Below, in pieces: positions 43,545-53,719 of a stretch of DNA of 64,000 nucleotides. The translations under genes were made by a program, and so were the position numbers. How positions within the stretch are numbered: the first letter of the stretch is position 1; every line of letters begins with the position of its first letter. This DNA comes from Blastobasis lacticolella (taxonomy: Eukaryota; Arthropoda; Insecta; Lepidoptera; Blastobasidae), in assembly GCA_905147135.1 (NCBI GenBank), contig LR990041.1:11531907-11595906 (forward strand), written 5' to 3'. Below the pieces are notes generated by a model, which searched no databases, was not told where the DNA came from, and saw nothing but the letters and a program-made list of their open reading frames with translations.

Positions 43545-44059
43545 CCACCGTCACTTTTCCGCCAACGCCCCCTCCGGCGATGGGATAGATTTCATCTAAA
43601 CCATCTGAACGCCTGGCACCCAACTAACGGTAGGGCATGGCGAGCCTTTTCATCGCTCACGTGTAAGATGTGGCATGAGTTTACCGAAGCCTTTTGCATT
43701 ATAACATGGGGTTCTCCAAAAGGCATGTCTAGAAGTATCTTAAAGGCCGACACCGCATCCACTCCCCTCAGGCTGCAGATGTCCTGGACGCCGGTGACCG
43801 CTTTCCACCGGTGGACCGTCCATCCTAGGCAATAAAATAATAATAATCCGCGCCTAAATACAGTTCCATACCCAGTAAGTAAGCATTTAATTTTAACTGT
43901 CTCGGGTAGAACGCATCCTATTAAGTGCAGCATAGTACATTGCATCGCTCGCAAAGTTAAATTGAAAATGTAGGTGTGTGCCGCGGGCTTCCCAGAACTA
44001 CCGTTCTCTACAACTTGCAAACAGATACTCTGGTAACTATTACATCCACTGAGGGCCAA
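43545..44059 (-). pseudogene. Unidentified coding repeat (copy 1)
   Basis: On the minus strand, 43592-44059 is open for 155 codons. The part from about 43835 leftwards matches 51437-51750: WKAVTGVQDICSLRG, DAVSAFKILLDMPFGEPHVI and then a diverged end. Both copies stop at the same plus-strand boundary, GTCACTTTTCCGCC. I do not recognise the protein. The residues upstream of 43835 have no counterpart in copy 2 and may be unrelated. It could be an old duplicated exon or a piece of an undescribed mobile element. Confidence 0.5.
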
Positions 44060-44064
44060 TGCGT

Positions 44065-44345
44065 AACTTCGCGTAGCAATTACGAAAACCTAGGTATATT
44101 TTATGAATGATTAGATGATTAGAAGTGCTTCCGTAGCTTGACTAAAGGCTCTGTAGGTAATATAGACACAGCTACAACTTTTTATTGGATACTCTTGAAA
44201 GAACTTTATTATTATAAATCAAACACCTTTTGCTATAACTGTTAAATTTATCAAGGTTTCGACTACTCGATCATCTGGAAATTGCCATCGTTTTTAATAT
44301 TATAGTGGAACAATTTAGTGTAGACAAAAGTAGTTTGATTTATAA
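44065..44345. other. No feature recognised
   Basis: AT-rich sequence. Confidence 0.4.
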
Positions 44346-44351
44346 TATAGA

Positions 44352-44530
44352 ATTAGTAGACCCGGCGCTAACCTACTTCTACCCTTTTTTGTTTTGCTTA
44401 TAAACCTTCCTCTCGAATAGCTCTATCCATTTTTTAAAACCGTATTAAAATCCGTTTGTCTACTTTAAAATATCTATAGGACTAGACAGAGAGAAGAGCT
44501 TTTGTTGTATACTACTCGTATGTACAGATT
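44352..44530 (-). mobile_element. Helitron-like repeat, decayed
   Basis: AGACCCGGCGCTAACCTACT, CTTATAAACCTTCCTCTCGA with ATAGCTCTATCCATT, AAAACCGTATTAAAATCCGT and GACTAGACAGAGAGAAG are the reversed blocks of the family in the order seen at 40556. The CCTACTTCTACCC segment is the unexpanded form of the GGGTAGG tract. Confidence 0.6.
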
Positions 44531-44534
44531 ATTA

Positions 44535-45875
44535 CGAGCTATTAAATACACAGTTCGAATCCACACAGAGCGCCTACAAACGAGCAGAGGCACCCTGCCA
44601 GCCAGTTAAGGTGCACATTAGTTGGATACGTAACGCTTACCGCACAAGTTGTGATTGCATCCTCTAACTTTGAGCCGCACTCGATACCTTTTGTGTTTGC
44701 GGGCTTTGTGGCAGCGCCCGCTCGGTGCGTTTGCCGTGCACTCCGCACACGCTGTGTACGTACTTTGTGCACCATACCATACAGCTTTAATGAAAATAGG
44801 CTAAGGTTTTCTTGTGTCGCAGGTAGCGATACGCGGTACTCGCTCGCTGCAATTTCTTTAGGTGGCATTTTGCGGCGAATACAGTTTCCTTTTCAGCTAC
44901 CTGGTTGCTGGGGATTGTTCTTTTACGTGGGCTGGTGTATTGTGCTTTGCAGCGAAATTGGCTTTGTTCGCTTAGATAACAAAGTTTGATAGCGTGGTTT
45001 TATTTTTCTTTTTTAAATAATTATTCCTAGCTAAATTTCGTAGCTAGCTACGTATTGGGATTATAATTTCATAAGTACATTACGCACATGAGGGTATGAG
45101 AATATTACAGCTGTTTTTAACACGGTATCAAATACCGTGTCTTACACTGACTTAACGCTGAATAGTGGAGAGGTATGCAGCAGGCTAGTATTTCCCTTTG
45201 TCTAGCTATACGATGCCCAGACGCTTCAAATGAAACAACTTTTAACGGATTAGTCGTGGTTTTGGGATTGGGTAGTGACTAGTGAAACGTATTTCACAAC
45301 TCATTAATCGTTTCGAGCTGTTGGATGATTTGCTACTTAGATCATCTGATCGACTTGGAAATCTGAGACCTAAAAGAATAATCGCGGGCAAAAGCTTTTT
45401 GTATGCAAGACACAACAATCTTGTTGTTTATTTATTAGTATTTTGCAAAATTGTATGTAATCCTTCGCACTCGACTCGCAATGGACCTGTATGTTTTACT
45501 ATAAAATGCATACTGTTTAGATCACAAGAAATAAGTTGATATATTGTGTCAACTTCGTAACAGAAGTTTTTCACAAATGACAAAAAATATTCTAATTTCG
45601 GAAACCATTAGAAAATCTCATTGCGTTGCTGGCTTCAGAATAGGAAATTGTATTCCCAGTTCATAGCCAGCTACGAATTTTGGCTACGCAATTGGACGAA
45701 TGGAGCTAACAATGAACGGCAGTTCCATCGATATTTGTTACACACCTAACTTAAACTGTATCCTAATTAAGTAAAACATGTTGAATTAGGTAGTTAGTTT
45801 AGATCTCATATAAATACACACTCAATATGAATGTAATTATTAGAAATAGCTAAGTTTAAATTTTATATCTTACAC
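44535..45875. other. No gene recognised
   Basis: 44560-44960 is GC-moderate with open frames on both strands (108 and 112 codons) but no domain. The rest is AT-rich. Possible regulatory or relic DNA. Confidence 0.3.
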
Positions 45876-45879
45876 TAGT

Positions 45880-46100
45880 AAGCCAGTCGACAGCGGATCG
45901 TCGATCAGTCGGGCCGTCGCGAGTGGTAACCGGTACATGAGATGCAGCAATAACTCGATTATCTCGGGTTAGGGGGTCGCGGGGGTGCGGGCGGGGCGGT
46001 GACTGAGGGGATTATAAGAACTTCGTTAGTCTCGCGAAGGTGTCTAACTCAGGTCTGGGACGCGAGAGATTATCGCTTATGCCTAGAGCGGTTTTCGGCG
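45880..46100. promoter_or_regulatory. GC-rich island, possible regulatory element
   Basis: GTCGACAGCGGATCGTCGAT, CGGGTTAGGGGGTCGCGGGG and GTGCGGGCGGGGCGGTGACT beside AATAACTCGATTATCTCGG. No frame of interest. Regulatory role is inferred. Confidence 0.22.
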
Positions 46101-46104
46101 ACGT

Positions 46105-47185
46105 TTTAGTGTCTAGCACTAGGCACTAGATGGTGATGGAAGGCGACGCTTTATACTTATGTGAGAGTGGAGGGCTTGAGTGAAGCATGCATAAGAGCTG
46201 TGAGCGTAATGGGCCTTGTATGGATTTAAATGTGATCGCATTTGTGTTTCCTGAACTTATTGTTGGTGCCTACTATACCTACTGCGGATAATGTCTGAGA
46301 ATTATCAAATCAGCTCATTGGTAGCAAAATAGTGCATTATCATTTAATTTACCTACCTAAAAATTGAGTTAAGAAGTGAATCAAATGTACGTCAATAGTA
46401 AATCATTTGGAGGCTTTGCGTCGTAGTTGGTGTTTCGCACTCGACCTAGCAGGGTGCAGGGTGCCCACTATACCCAATGCGAAACCAACGTAGAGTGCTA
46501 AGCTTTTCATGTGCCTTACTCCGACATCTTTCAATATTATTCGATTTACGGTTTTAGTGGTCATAGGAACTGTTGAATATTCCGCCGAGAATGGACTCGT
46601 TTGATTGGCGTTTGGTCAATAGTAGCCAGGTAGCCAAGATCTGATGATGGTGCCTGAAGGTAGCCACAAGATATATTATAAAGTTTATTTTGTTACCTTA
46701 TCCTAGTCCTAATTCTTAGTATCCAGGATCTTATGATGGAGTGCGATGGAGGTGGTGGCCAGAGAAACTAATCGATAGGACAAAACTATTTCAGTCTCAT
46801 GGTAGGCTAGGCTAGCAACACAGCAAAAAGCCAGAAACTGTGCGAATGATAAAATCCTACCTACTCCATGCTGGGTAAAACTGTGTAGCGGTCTACATAA
46901 ATATTTAATGATGATATGTATTGATACGGACCTACTTCTAATTACCTTGAGTTGCCATTTGTCAGTTATGTAAATAAAAATAAGTTTAATATACTTCGAT
47001 AGTTCATTCGGGTTCAAGTAAATACCTAATGAGTTTTATTAATTGTCCACCTTAGTATTTTAATAATGTTTCTAAAATTATTATGCCATTTAATAACTAC
47101 AACCATTCACGAGAAACACGCTAGATAATCGTAACTAATAATGATAATATTATGTCGATATTGCCGGTTTTTGTGCGTCCAATAA
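46105..47185. other. No feature recognised
   Basis: AT-rich sequence. A 102-codon minus-strand frame (46709-47017) has no recognisable domain. Confidence 0.35.
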
Positions 47186-47189
47186 TTAC

Positions 47190-47425
47190 CGCTACCATTT
47201 TGCGAGAGCGATGTATGTAAGTCGTAATATTTTATTTATATGCCGCGGTAATAATGCATAATTGAATTTCCCTGGAGATATAATAACGCAATGTACTGCA
47301 TGCCGCGAGGAGATACCGTTATTTATGTGACTGTGTACGTAGAACTCTGCGGCGGGCCAATAATCGCACGCAAATTGCGGACCGTTCACGATTTTAAAGC
47401 AATTCATTAACTTTTTTCTTATAAT
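47190..47425. promoter_or_regulatory. Possible conserved-noncoding-type block
   Basis: It contains GTAATAATGCATAATTGAAT, ACCGTTATTTATGTGACTGT, GGGCCAATAATCGCACGCAA and AGCAATTCATTAAC: several homeodomain-type cores and an AATAATCG site in balanced-composition DNA with no mobile-element trace. Enhancer function is inference. Confidence 0.25.
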
Positions 47426-47429
47426 TGCT

Positions 47430-48100
47430 AGAATTAATACAAGTTACGTAATTAAGTGCACAATGGTGGAGCAATTAATGAGTCAATCCACTTATTTGCA
47501 CTTACTTGCGGAATACGTTTTAGGTTGATTGAGGCGGTAGATAAGTTTACACGGTTGAGTGATAAACTGCTGAACTTTATATTGCCTCGGCATTAGGTAC
47601 ATATATTAGATATTCAAACATTACCCAATTAAAATTATTCTTTAATCTGTTTCGGGATCTCAATAATTTATAAGACTAGAAAATTTATTGTTGAAGTTCT
47701 TGCGTTCAAGGTTTATTTCGTACAATTTGATAAGGCAATATATATTTAAATTACCTAATTGTAAGGAACATGCTATTCATGATATTTTATAGAGATAAGT
47801 TCGCTATTGTGACAATTATGTAGAATGCCAGTGAACCAAAAAGAGTTTGCCGGTGAGTATACTTATATAGGTTAGCTTTATAATAAATATATTTTATCTA
47901 AGTATAAGCTATCTCCACCATAATCTCCGAAGCTTGGGCATTATGAAAGATGTCCTTCTAGGTTTGGAAAAGCCTCACCTTCATACTCCATGGTCGCGGG
48001 TTGCTGACAAGTTAGTTTGTAAGTTTGCAAAAATTTTTTAAGATTGCCCGTATATTGTTCTAATAAGTGCATTCTTATTTATTAAGCTTGTAGTGTCCTT
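47430..48100. other. No gene; faint repeat trace
   Basis: 47915-47945 (CTCCACCATAATCTCCGAAG with CTTGGGCA) is weakly like family A. Otherwise AT-rich and unassigned. Confidence 0.3.
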
Positions 48101-48107
48101 TAGATTG

Positions 48108-48250
48108 ACGAGTGGCGGTCGTACAAGGCAACAGGCAGGTAGGATCTCCGACCACAGTAGACGAGAAAATGAGCAGCTTCTTCTGTTGTATGCTGCATAA
48201 CTGTTGCATCACCGCGATACATGTGTGCTCATATTAAGGCGTGGTGGTGA
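48108..48250 (-). repeat. Family A repeat, reversed
   Basis: The reverse complement gives GCTGCTCATTTTCTCGTCTA and CTGTTGCCTTGTACGACCGC, matching GCTGCCCATTTTCCAGTCTA and TAGTCACCTTGTACGACACC of the 12044 copy in order. Confidence 0.55.
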
Positions 48251-48419
48251 GGTTCACCTTATTGAAAACAAGCAACAACTGTTAGTTTTATAAACCTTGT
48301 ACATTTGTGAATTTAAATTATAGAAAATAAAAACAGATCATTGTATGAAAACATCGACAATGGGTAAAATTAGGAACAAACATCAACTACACACCGGGGA
48401 AGGAATCCTACATCCAGGA

Positions 48420-48547
48420 TCCTATTTTTGTAACCGCTCGCCTTCTAATGCTTGTCTTTTCTATCTTTAATAACTTACCACGAGTGTGAAAGAGATAGGT
48501 AGCGCACGCGAGCGGTCTCGTGGATGCAAGCGGTTTCAAAAATAGGT
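48420..48547. mobile_element. Foldback MITE, family M2 (copy 2)
   Basis: The ends TCCTATTTTTGTAACCGCTC and AAGCGGTTTCAAAAATAGG are terminal inverted repeats. The interior carries CTTCTAATGCTTGTCTTTTC and GAGTGTGAAAGAGATAGGTA, the reverse complement of the interior at 10347-10483. The two copies are therefore in opposite orientation, 38 kb apart. Confidence 0.7.
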
Positions 48548-48554
48548 GCCCAAA

Positions 48555-48955
48555 AGTGCTACTGCCAAGAGAATTATTTTGCCTATAAGAAACGTATCTA
48601 TCAAATAATTTTTATATAAATATGTTTTAGAGGCAATCACTTTTGTGGGTCCTACTAATGCGCCCCGAGACAGTGGGATCAACGGTAAATGCCTTAATAC
48701 AGGCTTCGTAAAACGTGGTTCGGTTTAAATGTATGGAACTGTCATTATTTTAATAGAAATTCCGCGCCAGCTTTCGTAAAATGACCTCCTCAAACATATA
48801 ATCAAGTTCAAGCCCAAATAGGTATATTTCAGTTCTATTTCGCACTCGACGTTCGTACTTGCTTGTATAATATGGTGATAGGCATTTATCTCCAGAATAA
48901 CGGCTCGCTTTTCTAATAGTATCATGCCACCAACAAATAATAATATACAAAAAAT
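48555..48955. other. No feature recognised
   Basis: AT-rich sequence; overlapping minus-strand frames at 48725-48994 carry no domain. Confidence 0.35.
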
Positions 48956-48964
48956 TCTCATCTT

Positions 48965-49262
48965 GACGTTATTGTCGCGGTTGTACTCTCGCACACGAGG
49001 GCCCGGGGTCCGCCTTGACCATGATCCAAGATTAGGCAGATCAGGTAATCACAGGGGAACCTGACTAGATTGGATTATGGTTACACATTCAGTCGCCTGA
49101 ATGTGCAGGTTTCATCACGTATTTCCCTCACCGTAAGAGCATCGGTTAGTGTTCAACTAATGTACATAACGCAGAAAAGGTACATGGCCGTAGCGGGATT
49201 CGAACCCGGTACTTCTCGCTTACGAGTCGGATACCCTAACCGCTCGGCCACCGATACACCAC
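48965..49262 (-). mobile_element. tRNA-derived SINE, best-preserved head
   Basis: On the minus strand the head reads TCGGTGGCCGAGCGGTTAGG (A box TGGCCGAGCGG) and ACCGGGTTCGAATCCCGC (B box GGTTCGAATCC), both matching the RNA polymerase III consensus. The anticodon-arm region reads ACTCGTAAGCGAG, which does not fold into a clean 5-bp stem, so this is not a working tRNA. The body follows (CACCGTAAGAGCATCGG reversed, CACATTCAGTCGCCTGAATG, CTCGCACACGAGGGCCCGGG). Part of the central body is deleted compared with 34105. Confidence 0.9.
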
Positions 49263-49454
49263 TAGCAAATAATATGCTATTAAAAGCAAATATTTTGTAA
49301 CATTTATGTGAAAATGTTTCAAAAGTGACTCTGATAATAAAAATCATTAGACAAAATGAATAGGTTTGTCGATAAGGCGACGTGTCGCCACTGCGCTGCC
49401 CAGTGTTCCATGTCCATTACGTGTAGGAATGGCTATTGCCTTTAAAATTATTTA

Positions 49455-49700
49455 TTATATCGTCATCATTATGTCAGCCACAGGACGTCCGCTACTAGAC
49501 ATAGGTAGGCCTCCCTAAAACATTCCACCGTCGTCGTCGTCGGGGGCTGTCCTATGCTTCAATTTAGTATACGTGGTCACAACTTGAGGATCTTTTCCGC
49601 CCCATAGGCCATCGGTTCTGCTAACTATATGGGCTGCCCACTAGCATTTCAGTTTTGAGACTCTTCCGCAACATGACCTACGATAGAAAGGAGCCGGTTT
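49455..49700 (+). repeat. Dispersed repeat, family C (GTCAGCCACAGGACGTCC)
   Basis: ATCGTCATCATTATGTCAGC, CACAGGACGTCCGCTACTAG and ACATAGGTAGGCCTCCCTAA are the hallmark of a common lepidopteran repeat. The 3' half reads CATCGGTTCTGCTAACTATA, GGGCTGCCCACTAGCATTTC, also present at 13960-14050. Confidence 0.75.
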
Positions 49701-49829
49701 ATCACGCTAGGGGTGGATTTTCGTAGTGGAATTCGAATAACCTCTCTTGAGTTTATCAGTTTACAAGATAGAGGAAACCTGTATCGTAATAAAAAGTAAT
49801 ATCTCACGTTGAAGCGTCTCGAATACCAA

Positions 49830-50075
49830 CCGATGCTCTTACGGTGAGGAATTACATTGTGATGAAACCTTAATTGAATTCAGGCGACTGAATGTGTAAC
49901 CATGATCCAATCTCGTCAGGTTCCCTTGGTAGAAGGGTCACGGAGATAAGATGGCAGTCGCTCCACTGTAATTACCTGATTTGCCAAATCCCTGATGATG
50001 GTCAAGGCGGACCCCGAGCCCTAGTGCGCGAGAAGAAGACCCTAATGTCCCATTAGCGCCAATAATATTTTTATA
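49830..50075 (+). mobile_element. tRNA-derived SINE, head missing
   Basis: ACCGATGCTCTTACGGTGAG, GGCGACTGAATGTGTAACCA, GGTCACGGAGATAAGATGGC, GTCGCTCCACTGTAATTACC and GTCCCATTAGCGCCAATAAT give the body and the 3' end in plus orientation. The tRNA head is absent. It lies 570 bp from the full copy at 48965, in opposite orientation. Confidence 0.8.
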
Positions 50076-50239
50076 TTTTTTATGGTTATCTCACGTGAAC
50101 CATATGCTAAACACTACCGCCATACATGAGTAAGCCTACATGCCTCCTATTAATCACAAGAGACAGTAGATTTCGTTATCACTCTATACAAACATGTCTA
50201 GAGTAAGAGTTGTCGATGTCAGTCAGGGTGTCAGGGGTA

Positions 50240-50545
50240 CCTCTCGCTATCGGTCACTTACGTCACCGCGTCACAGTCCCGATGGCGTCACGTAATGTGC
50301 GCTGGCGCCGGGCCCAGAAGGGCGGAGTAATGGCGCGCGGCACGCGACTCGCTCCTCGGCCGCAAAATGCAATTGGCCAGCGACTGCCGGCCGCGGAGTG
50401 CGCTTTTTTATTACTATTTCCCACTTTTTCCATTTTTACATTTAAATGTCATGGCGACTTGAAGGGTCGGGCCGTCGGAAGCGGGCGCAAAATGGTCGCG
50501 CTAGCTCGCCGAAGGAAAGCGAGACGGAAAACTTTGACATCGTAG
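50240..50545. promoter_or_regulatory. GC-rich island, possible regulatory element
   Basis: GCGCTGGCGCCGGGCCCAGA, TAATGGCGCGCGGCACGCGA, CAAAATGCAATTGGCCAGCG, CTTTTTTATTACTATTTCCC and GGCGCAAAATGGTCGC. GC-rich blocks alternate with homeodomain-like AT motifs. The 111-codon plus frame (50210-50545) across it has no domain. Confidence 0.25.
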
Positions 50546-50549
50546 CAGT

Positions 50550-51245
50550 TTTTGTGCTTCAAAATGTTTACTGTGGAATCCTTCACTTCGATTTGTTTTC
50601 AAACAAATATTCTTCCTTTGAGTATGTTTCGTTGTAGATCACGATTTAAGAACGTCATTCGCACAAACAAATCCCGATAAATTCAAAGGAAGTATACCTT
50701 CTTTGCGACCATTAAAAAGTCGATTCCTCTTATTTACAGGGCAAATACAGCGGTATTTTGTCTAAAATGATAGGTTATATATTTAGAACTTATTAGATAA
50801 TAGCATAAAATAAAGCTAGGGCCTCTAGGATAGAAAAAATATTTTTGGAACATACTAATTGATTAAATGCACTACATAGCCCAAATAAAACCATCACGAC
50901 AGTTGGCTGTTTCGTAAAAGGGTTACGGGAAAAATTTAAAACTATTGCTTCGATACGGATAGTTTTATAAATACATTTTCTACTGCCAGGCCACAAGTGT
51001 CTACAACTTTCTATTCATTCACAACAGAAAATGAACTCAGAAGCAATCACAACCATCATTATGCTTGATGCATGATGCATGTTGTTAATTAGTAGTCTTA
51101 AGTCTGACCATGACAGAATACCAGCGGGTGTGGGTCCTACCTTCACCCAAACGCTGAGTCATGGACCATTTTGTCTATTGAAGCTTTTATTTTAAAAATA
51201 CATTGATATAAATTTGTAGACAAATAAATATTTCTATTACTATTT
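50550..51245. other. No feature recognised
   Basis: AT-rich sequence. The palindrome-like ATGCTTGATGCATGATGCAT is at 51060-51079. Nothing coding is seen. Confidence 0.4.
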
Positions 51246-51249
51246 CTAT

Positions 51250-51430
51250 TTCATTATCTTGGCTCACGTCGTAATAATCCGTTGGCTCCCCAATCCGATT
51301 CAGCGACATCAATCCATAGTTTCTCGGGCTTCCCTCCCGCGGGATCTCTTTCTTGATAGACTTAAACAGTGCAGGCGAGTAGCCTCCTGGACCCAGCAGC
51401 CTACAAATATCTAATATTGCACGCATTCTC
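51250..51430 (-). pseudogene. RTE-type LINE C-terminal fragment
   Basis: The minus strand reads KKEIPREGSPRNYGLMSLNR in one frame and, with a shift, WIDVAESDWGANGLL, which corresponds to KRWMDIAESDARANGLRR of the 12316 copy. The plus strand carries GTTGGCTCCCCAATCCGATT with CAGCGACATCAATCCATAG. It directly abuts the unidentified coding repeat at 51437. Confidence 0.6.
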
Positions 51431-51436
51431 TCCATT

Positions 51437-51750
51437 TGTAGGTAAACGTGTCACTTTTCCGCCACCACACTCTCTTACGATGGAATAGATTTCATTCACA
51501 CCGTCTGGATGCCTGGCATCTAAATAAAGTACAGACATCGCGAGCCTTTTCACAGCGCACGTGCATGACGTGGAATAAGTCCAAGTCCCTCGCGAGGTCT
51601 GCACTATAACATGAGGTTCTTCAAATGGCATATCCACAGCTACCTCAAAGGCTAGCACCGTATCTAAGGGGAGAGCCCTTAGGTTGCATATGTTCTGGAC
51701 GACGGTAGCCGCTTTCCATCCGGTCGACCGTCCGTCCGTGTGAGGCACAT
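51437..51750 (-). pseudogene. Unidentified coding repeat (copy 2)
   Basis: The minus-strand frame opens near 51748 and covers the whole repeat, running on past its edge to 51401. It reads GWKAATVVQNICNLRALPLD, TVLAFEVAVDMPFEEPHVIV, QTSRGTWTYSTSCTCAVKRL and then YLDARHPDGVNEIYSIVREC. It matches copy 1 at 43545-43835 from W-A through EPHVI and again near the left edge. The CTC pair could be half of a SWIM-type zinc finger, but the expected C-x-H is not evident. I do not recognise the family. It is better preserved than copy 1. It is probably a fragment, because it starts and ends at repeat boundaries. Confidence 0.5.
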
Positions 51751-51754
51751 AATG

Positions 51755-52590
51755 AAAAGGTGAAAAATTATTTTTACTTAGGTATTTTGATTTTATTTAA
51801 AGCGTATGGAGTGCCGCCTGTCGTATCTATGTACCTTAATTTGCTAAGCAATTGTTTCATGGCATTTTACGTCATAGGTTTAATTGGGTCCTACCAGGTA
51901 AGAGGTCCGTAGCACTTGTCACAGAATAACTAAACACAAAGTGGTACGATTATGTTTCCGCGACGTATTAGACGCCGCCACAGTTATTCCGTAAGTATAC
52001 GTCTTATATCTACTTGTTTACTATTTGGAAAGAGAAGATGCGGCCTAAGATGGAGCACCCATATCCAGAAACAGTCAATATTATTATTTAAATTCTTAAT
52101 ATCTTCTTTTTTACACTTTCTGCTTTTTGTACTGTCTTTATGAACATGTCGGTTTAATAATGCCTATTATTTATGAAATTATCTTTTTTATTGAGAGAAT
52201 TGAGGAAATTAATGCATTCCGTGTATAATAAAACTTTGCTCTGGCTTTGATATTTTAAATTCTACGCATTGAAAAAGCGGTCTGTCTAAATTAAATCTGC
52301 TTATTTTTTTCTACTAATTGCTCACTGTATTCACCGAATCTCCCCACCTGAACCGCGAATATAGCGAGTTTGATAAGTAATATTTTATTTTTATAAAAGT
52401 TGAGGTTTACGACGGCGATCAATCATTTTTATCTGGCGCCTAATTATTGTCATGAAGGGTTAGAAGAGGATTCCCGGAATGCCCACTTTTTGCTGCCGGC
52501 CTTTTGGTTTCTACAACTTATAGATTTGTTGACAACCAAACCTGTGAAAAATTCATACATTATCAGTGTTTATCTGTATTTTACATAAAC
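51755..52590. other. No feature recognised
   Basis: AT-rich sequence without a credible gene. Short frames only. Confidence 0.4.
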
Positions 52591-52597
52591 TTTAAAA

Positions 52598-52866
52598 CCA
52601 TATTACACTTTAAAATTATATTTCTTCGAAGAACATTTATAAGCAGATCAGAAAATAGACATACTTATGTATTTTCTGTTTTCTATTTCAAACGTAAAGG
52701 AGGCTCAAGTCCAATACTGAACTATTACGGGTTGCTAAATGATGAGAATAGCGAAATAGGTAAATATTGTCTTGTATTGCCAATTTAGGTTTTGGAAAAA
52801 GACAATATTTATCTACGTATCCATATTACACTTTCAAATAATTTTTCTTCGAAGGTCATTTATAAG
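52598..52866. repeat. 46-bp direct repeat pair around a family E copy
   Basis: CCATATTACACTTTAAAATT through TTCTTCGAAGAACATTTATA (52598-52643) recurs as CCATATTACACTTTCAAATA through TTCTTCGAAGGTCATTTATA (52821-52866). Between them are a family E repeat (52655-52768) and a 12-bp perfect inverted repeat AAATATTGTCTT (52762-52773) with AAGACAATATTT (52799-52810). Confidence 0.7.
52655..52768 (+). repeat. Dispersed repeat, family E (copy 1)
   Basis: TTTTCTGTTTTCTATTTCAA, GGAGGCTCAAGTCCAATACT and GAACTATTACGGGTTGCTAA with ATGATGAG. It matches 53605-53716 in the same order and orientation. Confidence 0.7.
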
Positions 52867-52869
52867 TCT

Positions 52870-53320
52870 TTATAACTTCCTACTCCTACCATAATAAAAT
52901 AAATTACATAAGCATTTCTACATTGGGATATATTTACTAGTTGAACACTGTAATTTTAATAAACCGCAGTCCACGCTGTCAGTCTGTTTGTCACATTATT
53001 ATGGAAATAAGTGAAAAGCATTTCACATTAACGATTAGGGCCATAGAATAATATATCAGGTTCCACGTTGAATCGTTTACGGGCATATAATAATCATTAA
53101 ACTGTTAGTCGTTTTTATTCGGGACCCATCCTCTCCGATTACGATCTCCTTACTTCTTTTAGAGTTCTTCGGGAGTTGTTAAAAATTTTTATAAAACAAA
53201 TTACACGCCTATATTTGAAATGATGATACTGGAAGTCTTTATGTAGGTAGTGAGTAGACTCTGATTAATAATACGAATCAGAGAAATATTGATTAAAACT
53301 ATAAATTCCCTATGAGTTAT
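52870..53320. other. No feature recognised
   Basis: AT-rich sequence. Confidence 0.4.
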
Positions 53321-53324
53321 CTAT

Positions 53325-53372
53325 CATCATCATCGTCTTAGCGCTCATCCCGGCCTCTGCCAGGGTCAGAGT
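53325..53372 (-). mobile_element. RTE-type LINE 3' terminus
   Basis: ATCATCATCATCGTCTTAGC followed by GCTCATCCCGGCCTCTGCCA and GGGTC is the reversed tail and last codons of the RTE element at 12316, broken off after about 48 bases. Confidence 0.65.
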
Positions 53373-53384
53373 TTGTTATTTGTC

Positions 53385-53545
53385 ATAACTTAACTGACCT
53401 TGTATACATATACCCAAACTTTTCGAAACTTCTAAACTGATTTTAATAAAGCACAGACAAGGAAACAAATATACTGAGCCACAGATACACAGACACAGAC
53501 GTCAAACTTATAACAACCCCCCTTTTTTATCGAGGGTTAAAAAGT
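53385..53545 (+). repeat. Unclassified lepidopteran repeat end
   Basis: GAGCCACAGATACACAGACA, ACGTCAAACTTATAACAACC and CCCCTTTTTTATCGAGGGTT with AAAAAG form a phrase I associate with a transposon end in lepidopteran genomes. Only one copy is in the window. Confidence 0.35.
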
Positions 53546-53604
53546 AACCTGACATAGCTCGTGTCAGGAGAATGACATCCTCCTGAATTATCCTCTTGAG
53601 ACTA

Positions 53605-53716
53605 CAAAATAGACAGCAGAATTTTCTGTCTTCTATTTCAATTGTGGACGAGGTTAAGTCCAATAGTGAACTATTACCGGTTGCTAAATGATGAGCAATG
53701 TAAACATTTAAATTCA
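53605..53716 (+). repeat. Dispersed repeat, family E (copy 2)
   Basis: TTTTCTGTCTTCTATTTCAA, GACGAGGTTAAGTCCAATAG and GAACTATTACCGGTTGCTAA with ATGATGAG. This is the second copy, about 950 bp from the first and in the same orientation. Confidence 0.7.
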
Positions 53717-53719
53717 TGA

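Noticed and set aside
45120..45141. Palindrome ACACGGTATCAAATACCGTGT
   Set aside because: A 9-bp stem is expected about this often by chance in 64 kb.
49180..49262. tRNA gene
   Set aside because: A and B boxes are good, but the anticodon arm does not fold cleanly, the acceptor ends do not pair, and the same sequence continues into a SINE body found repeatedly in the window.
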